Under the pieces are notes generated by a model. That model worked only from the letters and a program-made list of their open reading frames with translations, was not told the origin of the DNA and made no database searches. Position numbers and translations under genes: made by a program. A DNA stretch of 64,000 nt from Vanilla planifolia (taxonomy: Eukaryota; Streptophyta; Magnoliopsida; Asparagales; Orchidaceae). Where the stretch lies: contig CM043875.1 of the NCBI GenBank assembly GCA_023846275.1, positions 865,569 to 929,568 of the forward strand, given 5' to 3'. Below, piece after piece: positions 1-13,630 of this stretch. Each line of letters opens with the position of its first letter. Position 1 is the first letter of the stretch.

Positions 1-3000
1 AATAAGGAAAAGGAAGTCAATCTTTTTAACTCTCTTTATGTTTGTCCCATAAACTCATATCAAATAATTCAACCTTTCTTATAGTGATGTCGAACAATTG
101 TCATGTTTGTCAAGCAAGCACTACTAAGGTGTTGATCCATGATCATAAATTTTATTGTATAGCTTTACATACAAAGTTTTTCATATCATGTAGTATTAGA
201 AACTTCATTATTATGTTCACTACTCATTTTTTTATACTATGATAATATGTTCATATAAATGAGGATGCCCTCAAGAAGTCATTTATATGTATTAGTTGGG
301 TATGAATGTCTATTTTTAAGTTGAAAAAAAAATTTCAGTTTCCACTGGATAGAATTAACGTATCTACAACATTTTGTGTGCTTATTTGCATATCGACATA
401 CCAATTTAATAGTAGTGTATACAAATCATGTGTGCACACATCCAAATATACATAGGCATGCCCAATAGCACATTGGGATGTGATTAGGTGTTTGTAAGTG
501 AATAAGGTGTTCTTCAACATGCTCAATGACAACTAGGATAATGAGAACATAGTCATGCATTTCAGTACGGTGTGAGCTCAATCCTCATTGCATTGATGAA
601 ATGTGCACAAGAAACCAAGATGTGTGCACTTGGGGATCATGCATGCAACCTACAATGATAATTGTTATATTGGCCTGGGCTAGATTGAGAGTAGAGGTAA
701 AGAGGGACATAATTTTCTCCATTTGCTATGATTTTTTTTAACTATTTGCACAAAAAATTATTGCCACTTTAGAGTATATTGGTTTGTCTAAAGAGGTTGT
801 GCTCAAGTTCTTTGATTAGTAAGTTTTAAATGTCATTCTTATGTCTTATTAAGTTTTTCTTTATCTTCACTCATTTAGTTTTTGGAGTGTCAAATGGTAG
901 TATATTTTTTAATTTTAGTACCACCAATTGATCCAACTATTGCTTTTTCTTTTTTATTTCTTAAAATAATAGAAAAATTATTGTGTTAAAAATATTCGAT
1001 CCATCATATACATTTTTTCTTATGATAAACCATGGTTTTGCATTTAAATCTTCTTACCTATTCAAATAGAATGCTAATTTTTTCTTTTTTGAAATTTTGT
1101 ATAGAAATTGAGCTTGTTATGATTTTAAGTTCGATGTGAATTAAATTTAATTAAACTAAGATAATTTTCCATTTTTATTTTATCTACCATTTAAAATTTG
1201 TCAACGCTTGCTTGTATAATAATTCCTCCAATTGCATGATTGTGTAATTTGCATGTTTATAGAATAATGTATAAGTTATGCTTTTGCATGTACAAATTTC
1301 ATAAAACCACTAGTTAAAAAATGTTCTTTTAAATCTTTTGCTAAATTTTAAAAGGAACTTTTTATTAAAAGGTTTAATATTCATTAAAAATTGATATGAA
1401 GTTTTACTTTTGTGACATCTTTCTTATAATTTGAAAATCATTTTTTCTTTCTCTTTTTCGTTTTATTCACAATTTGAAAATCATTCAGAAGTTTCTTCTT
1501 AAAATAGTGAAAATATTTCCTTTTCAACATTTGTAAATCGATTGTAAAAGCAGTAAAAAAAAATAACCATTTGCAATTCATGGAAACATCAATTTTTCAC
1601 ATCACTTTTTAAAATTATATGTATATATAATATTAATAATTTTATATATATTTTTCTCAAATAGAAAAAATTTACAAGCAACACTTCTATTAGTGAAAAA
1701 TTATTTTCTGACATATTATTTTAACTTGTATCTTATTTCTTTTTTTTGTAGTTTTGTGTCATGTCTTCTTTGATTTGAAAGTATTAAGTCAAAATATGTA
1801 TTAATTAATGAATATTAGTTTTGTGACAAAAGCGTATAACATAATATAAAATAATCAAATATTAGGTAACTATTTGCATGACTTATATCCATAATAATAT
1901 AAATTAGTAAGAGACATATTACCCTTTTTTTCTTTAGATTTATTTGAAATTTAATTTTTTTAAAGAAATTATATTATTTTTTAACCCTTTTTCATCTTTA
2001 GTGTACCCTGAATATTTTATTTTAAATAGTCAAATACCATCTCTTTAATAACACTCTCAAATACATACTATTCTAAATAGTGTTCTTATTTTTAGAAATA
2101 TTTTGTTTTGTATAACAAGTTGGCTTTTGTAAACAATCACTAATACCTCTAATATTATATCATTTTATTATATCTTTTTTAATTCAATTATATCAATATT
2201 TTTTTAATTATTATTTATTATTTAAATACATATGACATGATTATATTTAACATATAATTAATTAAAATATGTGATAAAGTAAGTATAATAATATGTTATT
2301 GTAATAAACAATTGTAAGCATTTCACATATATCTTTTTCATATATCACTAAAAGAATATAATATCATTATGCTCAAACAAATCATGTATCAAATCATTAT
2401 GTTAATATGTTATTATAATTCATATGCAATAAACATTCTCTAATTGGTATTTTACAATTTATTGGAGTTTTTAAACCAAACATTCCATATTATATCAAAT
2501 CAAATATATTAAGTACAAGCTCTATCTATATTTCAATTCATATAGTTGTCTCACCAAGTTTAAATTTTTTATTCCAAGTCTCAATTACTATAATACTTAG
2601 AGCTTTTTTCTTAGGTTTTACATTTGCCTCTTACATAACTCTTTTATAAATCTCTTAAAAATACTTGTACTTATTATGACTAAATGCTATACCTCTTAAT
2701 TTCCTCTAAGAGAATATTATGTGAGTGATAAGTTACTCTTCTTTTATACTTAATTTCATGATTTTTCATATTCTTATTCTTTCAAATGCCTTTAATAGAT
2801 ATTCTCTTTATATGAATAAACTTTCTATCTTCTCATTTACAAATGCTTCTCATCAATTAAATCCATTTTAAGATCTATTCAATTTCTATTATTTAGGCAT
2901 TTATGATCACAAGTTTTATCTTATACGATTCTCAACCTTACCCAAATATGTTATAATTTTTTCTTATCATACTGTGAAGACCACACTATAAAACTAGTTT

Positions 3001-6000
3001 TATACTCATATTTCTTTTATGTCGTATGAATGATTTTGTCTATGATGTTAAACTTCACAGTATTGTATTATACATTTTTACTTATTGTATTATAAAACAC
3101 CAATCAATTAATTACTTTCAAGCATTCTCTTTTATATCACATTGTGTGATATTGCTTGTAGTATTAGTATAATCAATTTCCTATATCTCTTTACTAAGTG
3201 TTAGTCGATGAGCTCTTATGTTTTGGTTGTATTGATATGATTAGTTTATCATATTATATGGATAGTTTATGGTATCTTGTTTTGAATACTTTAACATTAT
3301 ATCTTATTTTATTTTCTTTCACATGATCATATAATACAATATATTTTTATTTATATGATATATTACTTATATATATTCACATTAAGTACACATTGTGATA
3401 TAAAAATATCTAATATCAGCTCAAAACACACATTTGTTGGCGTTGCATTAGTTCCATAAGTTCATAAGAGTTAAAAATTGCTTAAAATGGTTAAAATTGA
3501 GATCTTTGTTGTTTTCATCACCTGTCATCTTTGGCACAGTCTGTCATTGTCATGCGATCATTGATAGTCATTGCTGTCACTTGAATTGACCTATGTTTCC
3601 ACGTTACCGAATTAACCTAGGAGTCTAATTGATCTGCTCGACTTGCATTGATCCACTTTGACCCATGTCGGCTCACTCAACCAACTTTGTCGACCTTTGC
3701 AATTCCACCTGACCCGTGCTTACTAAAAAATCGAATGATAACTCCACCTGCGTAGCTCACACTGTCATTTTGTTGCCTACCATTTCACCGCTTACTGTTA
3801 TCACTGACCAAAATGCATGACTTGTTTGGGACTACTTAACGTCAATTAAATTTATATTTTTTTTATTTTTTTTTATTTTCATAAAAATTAATGATGAATC
3901 TTTCAAGTCTTTATGAGTAGAGATATTCACCATATTAAAAAAAATGAAAATAATGTAATAAAATAATTTTTATTTATGTGCTTTTTCCTTTGTAAGTAAG
4001 CTATGTGTGTCAAACTTTGGTTAAAGAGATTCTAACTTTTTTGGTGAAAGAAAATGATCAAAGTTGAGAGACATTCTATCAAGAGAGCTGACAATCAAAC
4101 TCTTATGAGAGATAAGAATCGAATATGAGAGACCTTCCACCGAGAGTATTGATAATCAAACAAATTCTCGCTTTCGCCAACACCCACATCATCATAAAAA
4201 CGTATACTTCTCAACTTTTATTTTTAGATAGTAATCTAAGTTAGAATTGTTATTTTTATTAAAATTTTTCATATAGAGTTTATCTTAAATTTTTTATTTT
4301 AAATATAAATTTAAATATAACAAAAATCACTTTGCAAGATTTTATTTTTAATACTTGTGTTGTCACTTACTCAATTTAGTAATCTATACTATAACTTTGT
4401 AATGTCTATATTTGAACAATTTTAAAATCTATTGAACATCTTTAATGTTATAAATTTTAAATTAAATCATAATAAAAGACTAAATATGCCCTACATTATA
4501 TTGTTGTACTAATATATTTACATTGCCATACTTATATGACTAGTTGTTGAGTTCTACATTCCATCATACTTGTGTGTTCTTTGCTTTCATACTATGTGAT
4601 ACTATATTATTTATCTTTATTGATCATTCTTATGAATTAAAAACCTAATATGATGGGTTGATCATCTTATACAATCTTTAGCCCACTTTTGTATGTGTTC
4701 GCACTTCTCGTTAATTTACTCTCCCTCTTAGTTTATTGTATCATACTATATAGGTAATTCGTTCTTGAACTAGTCAGATTACTTTGACCTATAGCAACAA
4801 TGCATTGACTATACTATATTATCTTGTATATTATCCTAATCATAGATATACATGCAATCCCATCTTCTAATTTTACTCTTCCAATTGATTTGATAACTCA
4901 GTCATATTATCAGATATCTTAAAATCATGAAACATCCTTAAAAAAATTATAAAAAAAATATTTTTTAAAATACATCTATATTAAACTCATTATTTTATAA
5001 TTCTTTTTTTTCTTAAGATTATTAATTATTCTTTAATATTTTTGTTTAATATCTCATGATTTAAATTTATTAAAATTTATTATCTCTACTTTTAGGATAT
5101 TACAATTTTGCCTTTAGCATGTATATTGGTAAGTCGCTTGAAACTTAAGTTTTGTCTTTAGTATATATTGATGATGAAAAATATGTATTTTTAAATATTT
5201 GTTTGTAGTGAGATTCACACTAAGAAAATGACTTTTTAGTCCTTGAGAGAAGTTAAGCTAAGTGTAAAGCAAGAAAGGAAGCATAATAAATGTAACAAAT
5301 AAGAGAAAAACATATATTTTTCATGAAGACCTCTAGTAAGATGAGCCAAAGAATGATGCTTAAAGTCGAGGGAAAGGTTCATGATTCTTTGGTATTATAG
5401 GTAATGTTTGAAGGATTTATAGAAGACGGGGATTTCAAAGAATTTATAAAAAATGGGAATAATCTCAATAACAAAAAATAAATCAAAGGAGATAATTACA
5501 AAGTATTACAATAATGAGTGTCTAATGATCATTTGTTTAATCTCTTATAATTGGTTATATGCACAATTTGCTCTCTTATCATAGTATAATAAAAAAGATA
5601 GCCTATAGTGAACTTTTACACTTGCTCATTGGGTTTTGTGCCTCTTGGAGATCCATAAACTCCTTCACTTTGAGAAAAGAACCATTAAATTGAATTGATG
5701 GTGACTTTAGCATGACATGTCTTGCTTAGTGGAGAAGAGGCAAATTTATTAAAAAAAACTTCTACAATGCATTTTTTGAGGGAATGTAGCTAAGGACATT
5801 CAAAGAGTTGCTTGAGTGGCATAGTTGCCTTGGATACAATTGATAGTTATCTAATTTGGTTCACATAAGCACTATAATTCCAACCCTATATTAAGGATTG
5901 TGAAAATCTAGCGGTGTTTCGTAGGTTCCTAATTCTTTACTTAAAGAACTGAAGGTGCACCATTTACTTGATAGTAGAAACTATCTAATATTTGATACAT

Positions 6001-7755
6001 ATGCTTAATTCATAGAGTAGAAGGCAAACAAAAAACTATTGTAAACAAGTGGTCATATTAGATGATAATGGATAATGATATTTAATTGGTGACGCATAGG
6101 TTGGGCTTTCATAGTGATGTAGATATTAAAGTCACCCCCTTCTTTCCATCTAATTTGGCAAGACTTAGAGAACAAGTTTAAGCTCACCAAAAGTATGCTG
6201 AGCTTGATCGAATTATTTATAATAAGGAGATGTAATTGATCAATATCAAATTCTCTAAGTTATTCTTTTCTCATATCCTCAATAGTCATAGCCCTTATAG
6301 GCCTAAACTTCTTTAGGTAATTTTGTAAGATGGATTTGCAATCACATAAACCAACACTTTGATTAATTTTATCAAGCTTACGTTGAGTACTTTTGACACC
6401 TTGAGAGTCATTTTCATACTTAGAGAAGTAATGGAGAGGTCTCTTTAATGGATCACTAGGTGGTCAAGGCAATGTTCACGCACCTTAATGGCATGAGGGT
6501 GTCTATCACACTATATAGCTTGAAAATTGAATTCCATAAGAATAAATTGGTTTATGATTGCATATTATATGATATGTTATATTTGTTATGATATTTTTCG
6601 AAGATCTGTTGCATGGTATTTTTTCCTTATGAAACTTTTTTAGTATTTGGTAATTACCTAAGTATTTAGTATGCTATAGTTTTTTGTTAGTATTCATGGT
6701 CAAATAGTTAGCAAAAAGGTATTCATTATAAAAGGTAAATCAAAATAAAGAACATCTTTGTAATAACATTATTAATGATTAAAATTCTATAGTTAATATT
6801 AAAATTAAAATAATATTTTACTAATACACAAACATGAATGAGAAAAACTTTTTTAGTTAAAAATTGCCAAATGCTTATCTATTTAAAATGAAAACGTAAT
6901 CAATCTACAATCATTAAGCCTATTGAGAAATGCTTATTTATTATTAAATCTTTAAAGAATAAGCTAGTTGTGTGTACATTAATCTTTTTATAATTTTTAT
7001 TAAATACATATAAATAAATACAAATGAATACACACACACACACAGACATATTTATACTCACTTTGTAAATAAGAAAATATACTAAAATTTATATTTAATT
7101 TATTTTGCTTAGAATAAATCTTTTATGAGGTGATTAAGTTCATATGTCATTTTCTCCTAGAAAGTGCTTAATTATAAGTTTATAAATTAATGCTATGCAT
7201 GCGCACACACATACACATACACACATTTAAAAGATCATAATCTAACCATTGTAATTCAATTTATATTTTACATGAGCGTAAGTTAAGGAGAAATATTTAA
7301 TGATAATAATACCACTTTGTTGTTTTTCTATTCTATAATTTCAATTTTTAATATACTAAATTTCTATTGTCATTATTTATGAATGTAGTTTAAATATTAA
7401 AATGAATCACATTAATCATTTGATCTTCACAAATATGTTTACTTTCTTATTTAATACTTATACCTTCGTTATAAAAACATATGCTACAAATAAAAAAAAC
7501 CCACATTAACAATTTATAAAATGGTGATTGATAACACCATAAAGTGTTTAACTTCATTTTTAATACTCCACTCAAGCTTGTAACTCAACATGGAACGTTT
7601 GTTTGTGACAGTTGATTAGTTTCCAACCCAGGCGAAAGCGTGAAGTTTGTCTGAGAATCTGCAAAAGAGAAAGGGAAGCGAGTTGGAGTAAGAGGGCTCG
7701 ACTACCTTTATTCATGTATATGACGAGGGAGATCAAAGCAAAAGCCCAAAGCAGA
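1..7755. other. AT-rich intergenic region
   Basis: No gene is recognisable on either strand. Open frames are short and look random, and A/T runs dominate. A small (CA)n tract lies near 7028-7047. The stretch 3440-3840 is clearly less AT-rich than its surroundings, and 5.2-6.5 kb has a more mixed composition; both may be worn transposon remnants, but I could not match them to a protein domain. Just before the NAC gene a TATA-like string (TTTATAAAAT) occurs near 7512-7521, about 240 bases before the chosen start codon. Confidence 0.6.
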
Positions 7756-8822
7756 ATGGCTCCGGTGGGTCTGCCACCCGGCTTCCGCTTTCACCCCACC
7801 GACGAGGAGCTCGTCAACTACTATCTCAAGAGGAAGATCCATGGCCTCAGGATCGAGCTCGACATAATCCCGGAGGTGGACCTCTACAAATGCGAGCCCT
7901 GGGAACTGGCAGGTCGTCCCCTTGCCCTGCTTAATTCAGCTCTCTTTTCTTTTCTTTGTTCGGTTATGTTTTCCAGAATCGTTGATGGCCGTCGTTGTGT
8001 AATTCGGTTCGACCAGACAAGTCCTTCCTCCCGAGCCGGGATCCGGAATGGTACTTCTTCGGACCGCGGGACCGGAAATACCCGAACGGATTTCGAACCA
8101 ACCGAGCCACGCGAGCGGGGTACTGGAAGTCGACTGGAAAAGACCGGCGGGTGTGCTCGCAGAGCCGAGCCATTGGAATGAAGAAGACGTTGGTTTACTA
8201 CAGGGGCCGAGCCCCGCAGGGGATCCGAACCGACTGGGTCATGCACGAGTACCGCCTCGACGACAAGGAATGCGAGGAAACCTTGGGAATTCAGGTAACC
8301 CCTAATCGAAAAGGGAAGAAATTTCTACGTGGGTTATGCATGCCGTGCATGGAAAGCTAGGTCTTCATCCTCCCTCTCTATCACGCTTTCCTCTTTTAAA
8401 GCAAAGACAAATAAAAAATCCACCTTGTGCCCACATGGCCTTCAGTAAAGCCCGATTCCATGAAATCTTTTAAAGCAAAGCATCACCAACCTCATGCCAT
8501 CCTCCATGCTGTCGGTGGCTTTACGCTTTATTCCATGTAAGCTTCTCAGGATTCGTATGCGCTTTGCCGGGTTTTCAAGAAGAACGTCGTGTGCAACGAG
8601 CTAGAAGAGCAGGGTCAGCGCGGCCTGCCGCTTATGCAGAGCCCGCGAGCGATCACAAGCGCTTACGAGGCGGCTTCGCCGGAGGTGGCCTTGGGGTCGT
8701 CGTCTTGCTTGGAGGAGGATGACAAGGATGAAGCTTGGATGCAGTTCATTACGGACGACGCTTGGTGTTCCAACAACGACGGAGGGGATGAGCCCTCCCC
8801 GGGTGTGCCTTTTGCAAGTTGA
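7756..8822 (+). CDS. NAC domain transcription factor (three exons)
   Basis: Predicted DNA-binding transcription factor of the plant-specific NAC family, acting in the nucleus. Exons are 7756-7912, 8017-8294 and 8550-8822, with GT-AG introns (phases 1 and 0), giving 235 aa. All five NAC subdomains appear in order: A ([19 protein letters not shown], about 6-24), B ([12 protein letters not shown], 40-51), C ([15 protein letters not shown] to [12 protein letters not shown], 63-98), D ([19 protein letters not shown], 108-126) and E ([11 protein letters not shown], 146-156). The start at [10 protein letters not shown] follows the family; the frame stays open 48 codons upstream. The domain wording resembles the ANAC045/ANAC086/ANAC028 group, which includes regulators of sieve-element differentiation, but that placement is from memory. 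The tail after the domain is short, about 79 residues, and carries an acidic, aromatic motif ([16 protein letters not shown]) that may be an activation segment. Confidence 0.93.
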
Positions 8823-8937
8823 TGATTTTCTTTTCTTTTCTTTTTTTTGTGGGTTTTTTTGGTTACCTTTATAACCTTGTTTGAGATGTTTATTGGAAGG
8901 TGAATAATGTTGATGGGTCATAAAGATATTGCTATGT

Positions 8938-8943
8938 AATAAA
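8938..8943 (+). terminator. Poly(A) signal of the NAC gene
   Basis: A canonical AATAAA lies 116 bases after the NAC stop codon, preceded by a T-rich stretch directly after the stop. Position and sequence fit the near-upstream element of a plant 3' end. Confidence 0.5.
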
Positions 8944-9069
8944 GAGTATTGATTAAAATTTAATGTAAATGATTGATGCTTTGCATTAGTGTGCACAAGA
9001 AGCTTGATTTGGGTGCTTTTGATGTGTTTTGTTGTTCAAATAATATAGTTCTTTGAATAATTATGCAAC

Positions 9070-10620
9070 TAGAATTAATCGAGGTAGGTTTTCCTTTGTT
9101 CTTCTTTTATACAAAATTTTCAAATCCTAAAGAAGGGTTCATTTAGATTGAAGATATAGTACATAGATGAGAAACACTAAAAAAAGTAGCTATTGATGTC
9201 CTTTCTATGATATAAAGGTAAGGTTCTTAACAATTTGAACTCTCAAGATAACTGTGTAAAGTAGTCAAATTTAAATTGGTAGAAGATGTTCAATAGATGG
9301 TGCATCAAATGATTCAATCAGTTATCCTATGTGTGTCCGATGAGCATTGGACCATCTGAATGGATAATTTCTTTTAATAATTTTTTAGCCCCTATTTTGA
9401 GCTTCTATTCTATCAATATCATGATAGTTTGGTCTAGTGATAATTTGATCTTTCTAGGCATAGCTCAACAAAAAGCAAAAATTGATCCCCAAAATTGACT
9501 TCAACTAGATGATTATGTGAATGTCTAATAGGCTTCTAATGATTAGTTTGTCAATGAGTCTGATAAGTTGTTAGACTATTTGGTGAACCTTAAATTAAGT
9601 CAAAATTTAAATCTTTATCAGAAGACGATTAGATCATCCAATCGTTATTAACTAAAATATAAGCTTAGTTGTAAAGCTATCAAATAATCCAATGATTATT
9701 CTAATTATTGTCGAATAACTTATTGTCCCATCTAACATACAACTTATTAAATTAGAAGATCAATTTTGAATTGGTTGAATCATCAAATGTGTATGAAATT
9801 ATAACATAACTATTAGTTTGAAAATAATCTTCTTAGCATAGGGAAACAAGTAAAGCATTGAGGAAATCTAGAAATAATCATCTTAGTCTTAAGAGACCCT
9901 AAAATCTCCTAGAAACTTTATATAAAGACCACTTTGTCTTAAAGAAAAAAAAACTACAATCTTCTAAAATCTAATTTTTAAAAAAACTAGAGACCTAAAG
10001 AAAAGTTCCTATAAAGTTATTTGTTCAACAAATATCTAGAAGTGCATTTGCTTTCCTATAGATGCTTTACAATTGTGCTCTAAATATCTCTCTATGATAA
10101 TATTTGAATTGTTCTTGTGGTTTTACTTCAAGTAGTTTTTTAGAGAGGTAGAGTTCTGCATTTAGAATTACATCTAATGTGTAAGAGAATCCCTTGGCTC
10201 ATTTTGTGAACAATTTAGGCCTTGCTCTAGGGCTTTATGTACTAGAGAGAGAACATATTTTAGGCTTGAGGAGAAAGAAAAGTCTACTTTGGGCTTGGAG
10301 TTGAAAGCAAGTACCCATTGTAGGATTTGTATGGAGAGTGTAATGAGTTAATACTTTGTAAAAAAAAACCAAGTTATTAAGGATTCTCTTTCTAATAAAC
10401 AAGAGATTGATATAGTGCTAGGCTTAAGTACAAGTCTATAGGGGTAGACATATGCAAAGCACCTAAACATTATTACATCTTTATCTATTTTTATTTTTTT
10501 GATTTAAAGATCTAAAATCAAAATAAGTGATCAAAATTACATCAATTGTGAAAAGTTTTGAAAATTTTGATAAGATTAATTCACCTCCCTCTTGAGTCTA
10601 CTTCAAAGTCTTATCAAGTA
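9070..10620 (+). mobile_element. Decayed LTR-like region with TATA and primer-site-like motif
   Basis: This region begins with a segment, P (about 9070-9228), that recurs at about 10780-10937, followed by a segment, Q (about 9231-9825), that recurs at 13631-14215. Q starts with TG in both copies. Further in are a TATA-like string (TTATATAAAG, 9918-9927) and, at the right end, a pyrimidine-rich stretch (ACCTCCCTCTTG) followed by TGGTGTCACAAT at 10623-10634. The latter matches 8 of 12 bases of the usual tRNA-Met primer binding site. Together these suggest an old LTR of roughly 1.4 kb, though the boundaries and family are inferred. No intact ORF is present. Confidence 0.45.
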
Positions 10621-10779
10621 ATGTGGTGTCACAATTGCTCCACAAAACCTTACAAGATTTTATCACAAACTTCATCATATAGTTTGTATGCAATGAGGTC
10701 AATTACCACTTTGACTTCGTAAAGGCCTTTTTAATTTGTATTGAGCTTTTTAACACCTTCATTACAAGGTACCTTATAT

Positions 10780-10937
10780 TTATGAATTAATCGATGAAAC
10801 TTTTCCTTTATTCTTTTACAAAATTTTTTCAAGTCATGACCAAGGGTTCGTTTATATTGAAGATATAATACACATATAAGAATCACTTTAGAGAGTAGCT
10901 ATTGATGTCTTTTCCATGTTGTAGAGATAAGGTTCCT
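10780..10937 (+). repeat. Second copy of repeat segment P
   Basis: This is homologous to about 9070-9228: both contain GAATTAATCGA, TTTTCCTTT, an AGGGTTC..TT.A.ATTGAAGATAT.. block and GTAGCTATTGATGTC, ending in AAGGTTC.TA. Homology stops at about 10937, exactly where the broken Ty3/gypsy sequence begins; the Q segment that follows P in the first copy resumes only at about 13631. Confidence 0.65.
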
Positions 10938-13450
10938 AAAGAAAGGAAAATTAGTCATAAGAAAGAATTAGTATATTTTGGACAAGGAGAAAGAGTTCTT
11001 ATTATTTCTGTGATGAAATCATAAAGGTTATTATTCAAAGAATGTGAATGATACATGATATCTATGATGGATGCAGATAAAGAGTTTTCTCAATCATAAG
11101 AGTCACCCATAGTATGTGAATATTTGGATGTTTTTTAGATGAATTACTAAGATTACCACTTGAAAGAGAATTAAAATTTGAAATTCAATTGATTTTTAAA
11201 GTTGCACCAATTTGCAAAGCTCCTTATCAAATGGTTCCAATTGAGTTATAGGAAGTAAAAGTGCAAATAAAGGAATTGATAAAAAAGGGTTTATAAGGCC
11301 TAGTGTATCTTCGTGGGTAGCTTCAATCTTATTTGTAAAAAACAAAGATGAAAACTTAAGAACGTGTATTAATTATTAAGAACTTAATAGAATCATTAGA
11401 AAGAATAAATATCATTTGCCAAGGATAAATGATTTATTTGATCAACTTTAAGGTGTAATAGTTTTTTCAAAGATAGATTTGAGATCAATATATCATCAAT
11501 TGAGAATTAAAAAAAAAGAATGTTCTAAAGACCACTTTTACAACTTGATATAGACATGAATTTCTACTATTATCCTTTGTATTAAATAATGTGTTTGTAA
11601 TATTTATGAACTTGATGAATAGAATATTTAAAAAATATTTAGATTAATTTGTTATAGTATTTATTGATGATATTCTTATTAATTCAAAAAATAAAGAAGA
11701 ACATGTTGATCAATTACATGTGTATTATAAATATTGAGATATTATTAACTTTATGTTAAATTCTCAAAATATGATTTTTGTTTATCTAATATAGTGTTTA
11801 TTGGGCTTGTAGTTAGTTCAGAAGATATTTTAGTAGATCTCTAAAAGATTTTTATAATTATGGATTGGCTTAAACCAACAAAGTGATAAAAAATCTAAAG
11901 TTTTTTTTTAGAATGATTAGATATTACAAAAACTTTCGGAAAAGAGTTTCCCAAATAGCTTTTCCTTTGACATGTTTAACTTAAACAACAATAAAGTTTT
12001 AGTGAGATTCTACATGTGAGTAAAGTTTTTAAATGTTAAAACATAAGTTGACTATCGCTCCAGTGTTAGTGTCGCCGAAAGGATCAAAGGGATATTAAAT
12101 TTTTAATAATGCATCTTATTAAGATTTGGGCTATATGTTGATGTAATTTGGGAAAGTGATTGCATATGCATCCCATCAATTAAAAGCCCACAAAAAATAT
12201 CTAATACATGATTTAAAATTAATAGTGATTGTCTTTGCTTTAAAAATATGGAGATATTATCTCCATGATGTTAAATATGAAGTATTTATAGATCATTAAA
12301 GTTTGAAATATATTTTTACTCAAAAAGAGTTAAATTTAAGACAAAAAAGAGATTAAAATTTAGTAAAGATTATGACTTGAAAATCATTTATCATAAAAAA
12401 AGACAAATGTAGTGGCTGATGCTTTAAGTAGAAAAACAAGTATTAATATGATAATAATGGAAAAAGATAAGAAGCAATTAATGTTTGAGTTTAATAAGCT
12501 ACAATTAGAAGTGGAGGTATAAAGAAACATGTGAATGTTATTTCAGTTATCATTAATGTCTGATTGATTAGAATTAATAAAAAAAGATAAAAAAAGAAGA
12601 TCCATAATTACAAAAGGCGATTCAAAAAATTGAAGAAGGATGGATCTTAAATTTTAATTTTGATAAAAGTAGAATACTAAAGTTTTCGAATAAGTTGTGT
12701 ATTCTAAATCACTAATAAATATAACAAATATTATTAAAAGAAATATATAATTCTAGATATTTTATGCATATATGAGAGAATAAAATGTATAAAAAATTAT
12801 AATAGAGATATTGGTGGCTTGGTTTAAAGAGAGACATATTAGTGTGGGTCAAAAAATATTTAACATGTTAACAAGTGAATAGAGAAAATTAGAAGCTTAG
12901 TAGATTACTATAACTATTACCCATCTCTGAATAAAAATGGGAAGAGATTGTTATGGATTTTATTATGAGAATTTCTTGATCACTCTCTAAGCATGATTCT
13001 ATATAGATGATAGTTTACAGATTAAGTAAATCGACTTATTTCATGACAATAAAGAAAACTTATGCAGCAAAAAGATTGGCAAAAATCTACTTAGAATAGA
13101 TAGTAAAACTACATGGTATACCAAATGTAATTATCTCTAATTTAGACCCAAAATTTACATCACATGTTTGGAGATCTATTCATTTGGCTTTTTGCACTCA
13201 TTTGTGATTTAAAAGATCTATTACACTAGTGTGTATTTGATTTTAGAGGTGATTAAGAAAATCATTTACTATTAATAAAGTTTGCTTATAATAATAGTTA
13301 TTAATCTAACTTTGGCATGACACTTTTTGAAACCATATATGAAAGAAAATATCAATCATCTTTGTGTTCACTAGCAATTTGATCAATAGTTTGCTTATGC
13401 ACTTATACACTTATCATAATTATTTTCATTTAGACTTTACCTGAGTTAAA
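10938..13450 (+). mobile_element. Broken Ty3/gypsy pol region (RT, RNase H, integrase)
   Basis: Conceptual translation across many stops and frameshifts gives a run of Ty3/gypsy pol motifs in the usual order on the plus strand. Reverse transcriptase starts near 11.13 kb with APICKAPYQMVPIE, KKGFIRPSVSSW, KNKYHLPRINDLFDQL and FSKIDLRSIYHQLRIK, with an FIDDIL-like catalytic block near 11.66 kb. RNase H follows at about 12.15-12.44 kb ([28 protein letters not shown]). Integrase-like blocks (TMDFI-like, LTKSTHF, KLHGIPNVIIS, AYNNSY-like) continue to about 13.4 kb. This order (integrase after RNase H) is Ty3/gypsy, and the wording is closest to Del/Tekay-type chromoviruses. No coding capacity is left. 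Confidence 0.85.
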
Positions 13451-13630
13451 CCTATTAACATATGTCTCAACCAAGTAAAAGAATCTTATTGCTAAAGTTA
13501 TTTAAGGTAACGAGTAATAGCCTCATCATATGTTCAAAGTATTAAAGACAAAAGACGATTAATCATGAAACATTTGCATAATGATCATGTTTTAGTTCAA
13601 ATTTGAGCTTAGTTAAATAACCATTTTACT

